A DNA stretch of 16,108 bases from JBHEPS01 sp046261635 (GTDB lineage Bacteria; Acidobacteriota; Thermoanaerobaculia; Gp7-AA8), in contig JBHEOL010000036.1 of assembly GCA_046261635.1 (NCBI GenBank), positions 1-16,108 on the forward strand, read 5' to 3'. The notes under the pieces are model-generated. The model was not told the origin of the DNA. It saw only the letters and a list, made by a program, of their open reading frames with translations, and ran no database searches. Positions 14,221-16,108 of the stretch are shown in pieces (the first letter of the stretch is position 1; each line of letters opens with the position of its first letter). The position numbers and the translations under genes are program-made.

Positions 14221-14732
14221 GGGGCCGGTTCCTCCACTTCTTCCGGGATGAGCGCAATCAGATCGACGCCGGGCTGGACGAGATCTCCAGCCTTGCAGCC
14301 GACCGACTCCACCCTCCCGTCGTAGGGCGCCACGATCTGGTGCTCCATCTTCATCGCTTCCAGAACGACCAGCGCGTCCCCTTTCCGCACAACATCCCCG
14401 ATCTCGACGAAAATTTTCAGCACCTGGCCCGGCATCGGAGCGCTCATCGAATGATCGGCGTGCCGGCTTCTCTTCGGCCCGGCCGCGGCCAGTTCCACCT
14501 CCGCGTGCCACAACTCGCTTCCCAGCGAGAATTCGACGATATCCCCTCGCACCAGCGCGGGAACCCAGTGAACCCGGTCTCCGATCCGGAGCTCGACCGC
14601 ATCGCTGCTGACGCCGAGCACCTCGATTTCGATCGTCTCGTCGTCTTCGAACCTCGCGACGAACGCATCGCCCTCGCGCTCGAGCCTGACCTTCGACTCC
14701 CGGCCTCGGATCGAAACGGTCTTCTCGCTCAT
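14217..14732 (-). CDS. Biotin carboxyl carrier protein (acyl-CoA carboxylase type)
   Basis: A 171-residue protein. The C-terminal biotinyl domain (about 95-165) reads SAPMPGQVLKIFVEIGDVVRKGDALVVLEAMKMEH, with the biotin-accepting lysine K128 in EAMKM, and closes with GDLVQPGVDLIALIP. Residues 1-90 are a beta-rich N-terminal part (VSIRGRESKVRLEREGDAF, IGDRVHWVPALVRGDIVEF), resembling the segment that precedes the biotinyl domain in methylcrotonyl- and propionyl-CoA carboxylase alpha chains. With HMG-CoA lyase next door, a 3-methylcrotonyl-CoA carboxylase role is a fair guess. The biotin carboxylase and carboxyltransferase subunits are not in the window. Its ATG at 14732 overlaps the pyrE stop as ATGA, and its own stop overlaps the lyase GTG, so all three are likely translationally coupled. 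Confidence 0.92.
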   Translation of the reverse strand: MSEKTVSIRGRESKVRLEREGDAFVARFEDDETIEIEVLGVSSDAVELRIGDRVHWVPALVRGDIVEFSLGSELWHAEVELAAAGPKRSRHADHSMSAPMPGQVLKIFVEIGDVVRKGDALVVLEAMKMEHQIVAPYDGRVESVGCKAGDLVQPGVDLIALIPEEVEEPAP

Positions 14733-15307
14733 ACCCGCTCTTCCCCGAACCGGCTTCCCGGCGCATCGACGCTCACCCCGCGCGCGCAGAGCGGGCACCG
14801 ATCCTCCGGCCACGTCTCGATCTCGAGTTTCATCAGGTAGACGTACGGCTCCTCGAAAGGATTGTCGCGGCCGCTCCTGCTGAGGATCGACCCGTACCCC
14901 ACGACCTCCGCTCCGAGGAGCCGGACCACCGCCGCTGTCTCGGCGGTCGACTTCCCCGTCGTCACGACATCCTCGACGATGACCACGCGCTCTCCACGGC
15001 GCACCTCGAATCCGCGCCGGAGCGACATCGCCCCCTCCTTCCTCTCGGTGAAGATCATCGGGAGTCCGAGCGAGCGAGCGGTGGTGAATCCGATGATGAG
15101 CCCACCGAGGGCGGGGGCGACGATGCGGTCCGGACGCATCGGGGCGATGAGGGCGGCGAGGCGTTCGCCGAGCTCGTCCGCGCGCGCGGGCTCTTCGAGA
15201 AGCCGGGCGCACTGCACGTATTGCGGGCTGTGAAGACCGGAGGAAAGGCGGAAATGACCGGAGAGGAGAGCACCCGTTTCCGCGAGGTGCAGCTCGACGT
15301 TTTTCAT
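14729..15307 (-). CDS. pyrE: Orotate phosphoribosyltransferase
   Basis: A 192-residue enzyme that joins orotate and PRPP to orotidine 5'-phosphate in pyrimidine synthesis. Motifs: SGLHSPQYVQCARLLEEP (23-40), DRIVAPALGGLIIGFTTAR (60-78), TERKEG (87-92), and the PRPP loop VVIVEDVVTTGKST (108-121). The C-terminal CPLC (171-174) is typical of the Thermus/clostridial-type PyrE branch. It is the first gene of a run with the biotin carrier, to which it is joined by a 4-nt ATGA overlap. No other pyr gene is here. ATG 15307 has no clear SD; a -10 shared with the divergent yqeY gene lies at 15341-15348. Confidence 0.95.
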   Translation of the reverse strand: MKNVELHLAETGALLSGHFRLSSGLHSPQYVQCARLLEEPARADELGERLAALIAPMRPDRIVAPALGGLIIGFTTARSLGLPMIFTERKEGAMSLRRGFEVRRGERVVIVEDVVTTGKSTAETAAVVRLLGAEVVGYGSILSRSGRDNPFEEPYVYLMKLEIETWPEDRCPLCARGVSVDAPGSRFGEERV

Positions 15308-15340
15308 GGCGCCGGGGAGGATATCACCCGCCCTCGCGGG

Positions 15341-15348
15341 GTTATACT
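15341..15348. promoter_or_regulatory. Shared near-symmetrical -10 of the divergent yqeY and pyrE genes
   Basis: On the plus strand TATACT (15343-15348, five of six consensus) is followed by six bases and then ATG 15355, which would make the yqeY message leaderless. On the minus strand the same bases read TATAAC (15346-15341), giving pyrE a leader of about 27 bases. No good -35 is found on either side, and neither gene has a strong SD. Confidence 0.4.
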
Positions 15349-15354
15349 CCGCGC

Positions 15355-15801
15355 ATGGCGAGCCTGACCGAACGGATCCGTGCCGATCTGACCGAATCGA
15401 TGAAAGCGCGTGACGCCGCGCGGACCTCGACCCTCCGCATGGTGCAGGCGGCGCTCAAGAACGAACAGATCGAAAAGGGACGCGAACTGTCGGACGAGGA
15501 GGCGGAAGTCGTGATCCGGCGAGCGGTGAAACAGCGCCACGACTCGGTCAGCCAGTTCCGCGGCGCGGGGCGCGAGGATCTCGCCACCAAGGAAGAATCG
15601 GAGATCGTTCTTCTGGAAGCCTATCTCCCCCAGATGCTCTCGGACGAAGAAACCGAGAAGGTCGTGGATGCGGCGATCGCCGCCACGGGCGCGAGCTCGA
15701 AGAAGGAAACGGGCTCGGTCATGAAGCAGATCATGGCCACGCACCGCGGGCGCGTCGACGGGAAAAAAGTCCAGGAGATCCTGGGCAGGAAATTGACGTA
15801 G
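15355..15801 (+). CDS. yqeY: GatB/YqeY domain protein
   Basis: A 148-residue protein of standard YqeY length. The N-terminal helices read SLTERIRADLTESMKARDAARTSTLRMVQAALKNEQIEKG, followed by LSDEEAEVVIRRAVKQRHDS, the FRGAGREDLATKEESEIVLLEAYLPQMLS segment, and the three-helix end SVMKQIMATHRGRVDGKKVQEIL, which resembles the tRNA-contacting tail domain of GatB. A role linked to tRNA amidotransfer or aminoacyl-tRNA handling is assumed for the family but not proved. It is transcribed away from pyrE. There is no Shine-Dalgarno site, which fits a leaderless start at ATG 15355. Downstream is only repeat-rich non-coding DNA. Confidence 0.93.
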   Translation: MASLTERIRADLTESMKARDAARTSTLRMVQAALKNEQIEKGRELSDEEAEVVIRRAVKQRHDSVSQFRGAGREDLATKEESEIVLLEAYLPQMLSDEETEKVVDAAIAATGASSKKETGSVMKQIMATHRGRVDGKKVQEILGRKLT

Positions 15802-15818
15802 CGGAACAAAGGATCAAA

Positions 15819-15900
15819 GCCAGAAACCAGAAGGCAGAAGCCAGAAGAAAAGGCGAAGCCAGAAGGCAGAAGCAGGAAGCCAGAAAAAAAGTCAAAAGCC
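15819..15900 (+). repeat. Degenerate 7-base tandem repeat (GCCAGAA), left block
   Basis: Units such as GCCAGAA, ACCAGAA, GGCAGAA, GCCAGAA, then after a short interruption GCCAGAA, GGCAGAA, GCAGGAA, GCCAGAA follow with a period of seven. The block starts 18 bases past the yqeY stop. Its 13-base stretch at 15853-15865 and its last ten bases (15891-15900) recur in reverse complement at 16096-16108 and 16087-16096. Confidence 0.8.
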
Positions 15901-15938
15901 ACGTCATCCTGAGCCGGCGAAGCACGGCGAAGGATCTC
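15901..15938. repeat. Likely copy of a dispersed palindromic motif
   Basis: The stretch begins ACGTCATCCTGAGC and ends GGCGAAGGATCTC, so ATCCT and AGGAT form an outer imperfect inverted pair, with GCCG/CGGC inside. From memory it resembles a motif scattered in intergenic DNA of many environmental bacteria. Only one copy is in this window. Confidence 0.45.
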
Positions 15939-15966
15939 AAAATGGCAGGATCGTGCTCGTCCACGA

Positions 15967-15987
15967 AATGAACCAGGCTGGTTCATT
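15967..15987. promoter_or_regulatory. Perfect 21-bp palindrome, operator-like
   Basis: The half-site AATGAACCAG, one central G and the exact reverse complement of the half-site form a perfect inverted repeat with ten bases per arm. Length and symmetry suit a dimeric repressor such as a TetR-type protein. A hairpin with a 3-base loop is possible, but no T-run follows, so a terminator is less likely. Any controlled gene would lie beyond the window. Confidence 0.5.
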
Positions 15988-16074
15988 AGAAGGGGCGCCG
16001 CGGAGACGGGCTGCGCGATGTCGGTGATCGCGACCGGTGACGACGCCCGATCTCGGGGGGTGCTTTTGATTGTT

Positions 16075-16108
16075 CTTCTGGCTTCTGGCTTTTGACTTCT
16101 GGCTTCGC
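16075..16108 (-). repeat. Degenerate 7-base tandem repeat, right block (inverted)
   Basis: On the plus strand the units read CTTCTGG, CTTCTGG, CTTTTGA, CTTCTGG, CTTCGC, the reverse complement of the left block. The block is cut by the window edge, so its full length is unknown. Confidence 0.75.

Larger units (their letters stand above)
15802..16108. other. Repeat-rich non-coding end region, about 307 bases
   Basis: This stretch after yqeY holds the two inverted heptamer blocks, the dispersed motif and the 21-bp palindrome. The remaining unique part (about 15988-16070) is GC-rich. I see no credible coding frame, tRNA or intrinsic terminator in it. Confidence 0.6.

Noticed and set aside
14221..14766. 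N-terminal extension of HMG-CoA lyase
   Set aside because: It overlaps the biotin carrier gene in a different frame, while the conserved start of the lyase lies at GTG 14220 with an SD.
14733..15212. N-terminal extension of the biotin carrier protein
   Set aside because: It lies over pyrE in another frame and is Arg/Pro/His-rich without domain features.
15819..16108. CRISPR array
   Set aside because: The repeated unit is only about seven bases, with no regular unique spacers and no cas genes.

Overview
This is a GC-rich bacterial chromosomal segment with tightly packed genes and many SD-poor or TTG/GTG starts. The gene mix (DUF4388, TatA, PcrA, TPR proteins, an AlkP-fold/TPR membrane protein, a conserved unknown with a QTED motif, SirB1-like protein) looks to me like an uncultured member of Acidobacteriota or a neighbouring phylum. 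That placement is inference from gene content, not a search result. No rRNA, tRNA, CRISPR array, transposase or phage gene is visible.

Layout. (1) 1-1031, minus: tatA followed by a DUF4388 protein. (2) 1215-3485, plus: PcrA/UvrD helicase, ending 3 nt from the next, convergent gene. (3) 3489-6253, minus: a 3-hydroxybutyryl-CoA dehydrogenase gene with a good sigma70-type promoter, followed by a zinc-ribbon TPR protein. (4) 6254-6618: divergent intergenic region carrying one copy of a hairpin repeat. (5) 6619-7188, plus: secreted CAP-domain protein, whose end overlaps a convergent gene by 59 nt. (6) 7130-11814, minus: a sulfur-carrier set read as unknown protein, ThiS, [hairpin repeat], large membrane SPFH-like/AlkP-like/TPR protein, E1-like ThiF/MoeB-rhodanese. 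(7) 11903-15307, minus: pyrE, biotin carboxyl carrier protein and HMG-CoA lyase, joined by 4-nt stop/start overlaps, then a hotdog thioesterase and a SirB1-like protein. (8) 15355-15801, plus: YqeY, divergent from pyrE across a shared -10 element. (9) 15802-16108: non-coding DNA with inverted heptanucleotide repeats, a dispersed-repeat-like motif and a perfect 21-bp palindrome.

How the genes may work together. HMG-CoA lyase, the biotin carrier, 3-hydroxyacyl-CoA dehydrogenase and thioesterase point to acyl-CoA/leucine-type carbon metabolism. ThiS and the E1-rhodanese protein form a plausible sulfur-transfer pair for thiamine or a related thiolated product. The least expected item is the 803-residue membrane protein at 8287-10698: its AlkP-type domain has lost four of the seven usual catalytic positions, so it looks like a pseudo-phosphodiesterase fused to an SPFH-like N-terminus and C-terminal TPRs. 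The conserved unknown next to ThiS is the other candidate for new biology.
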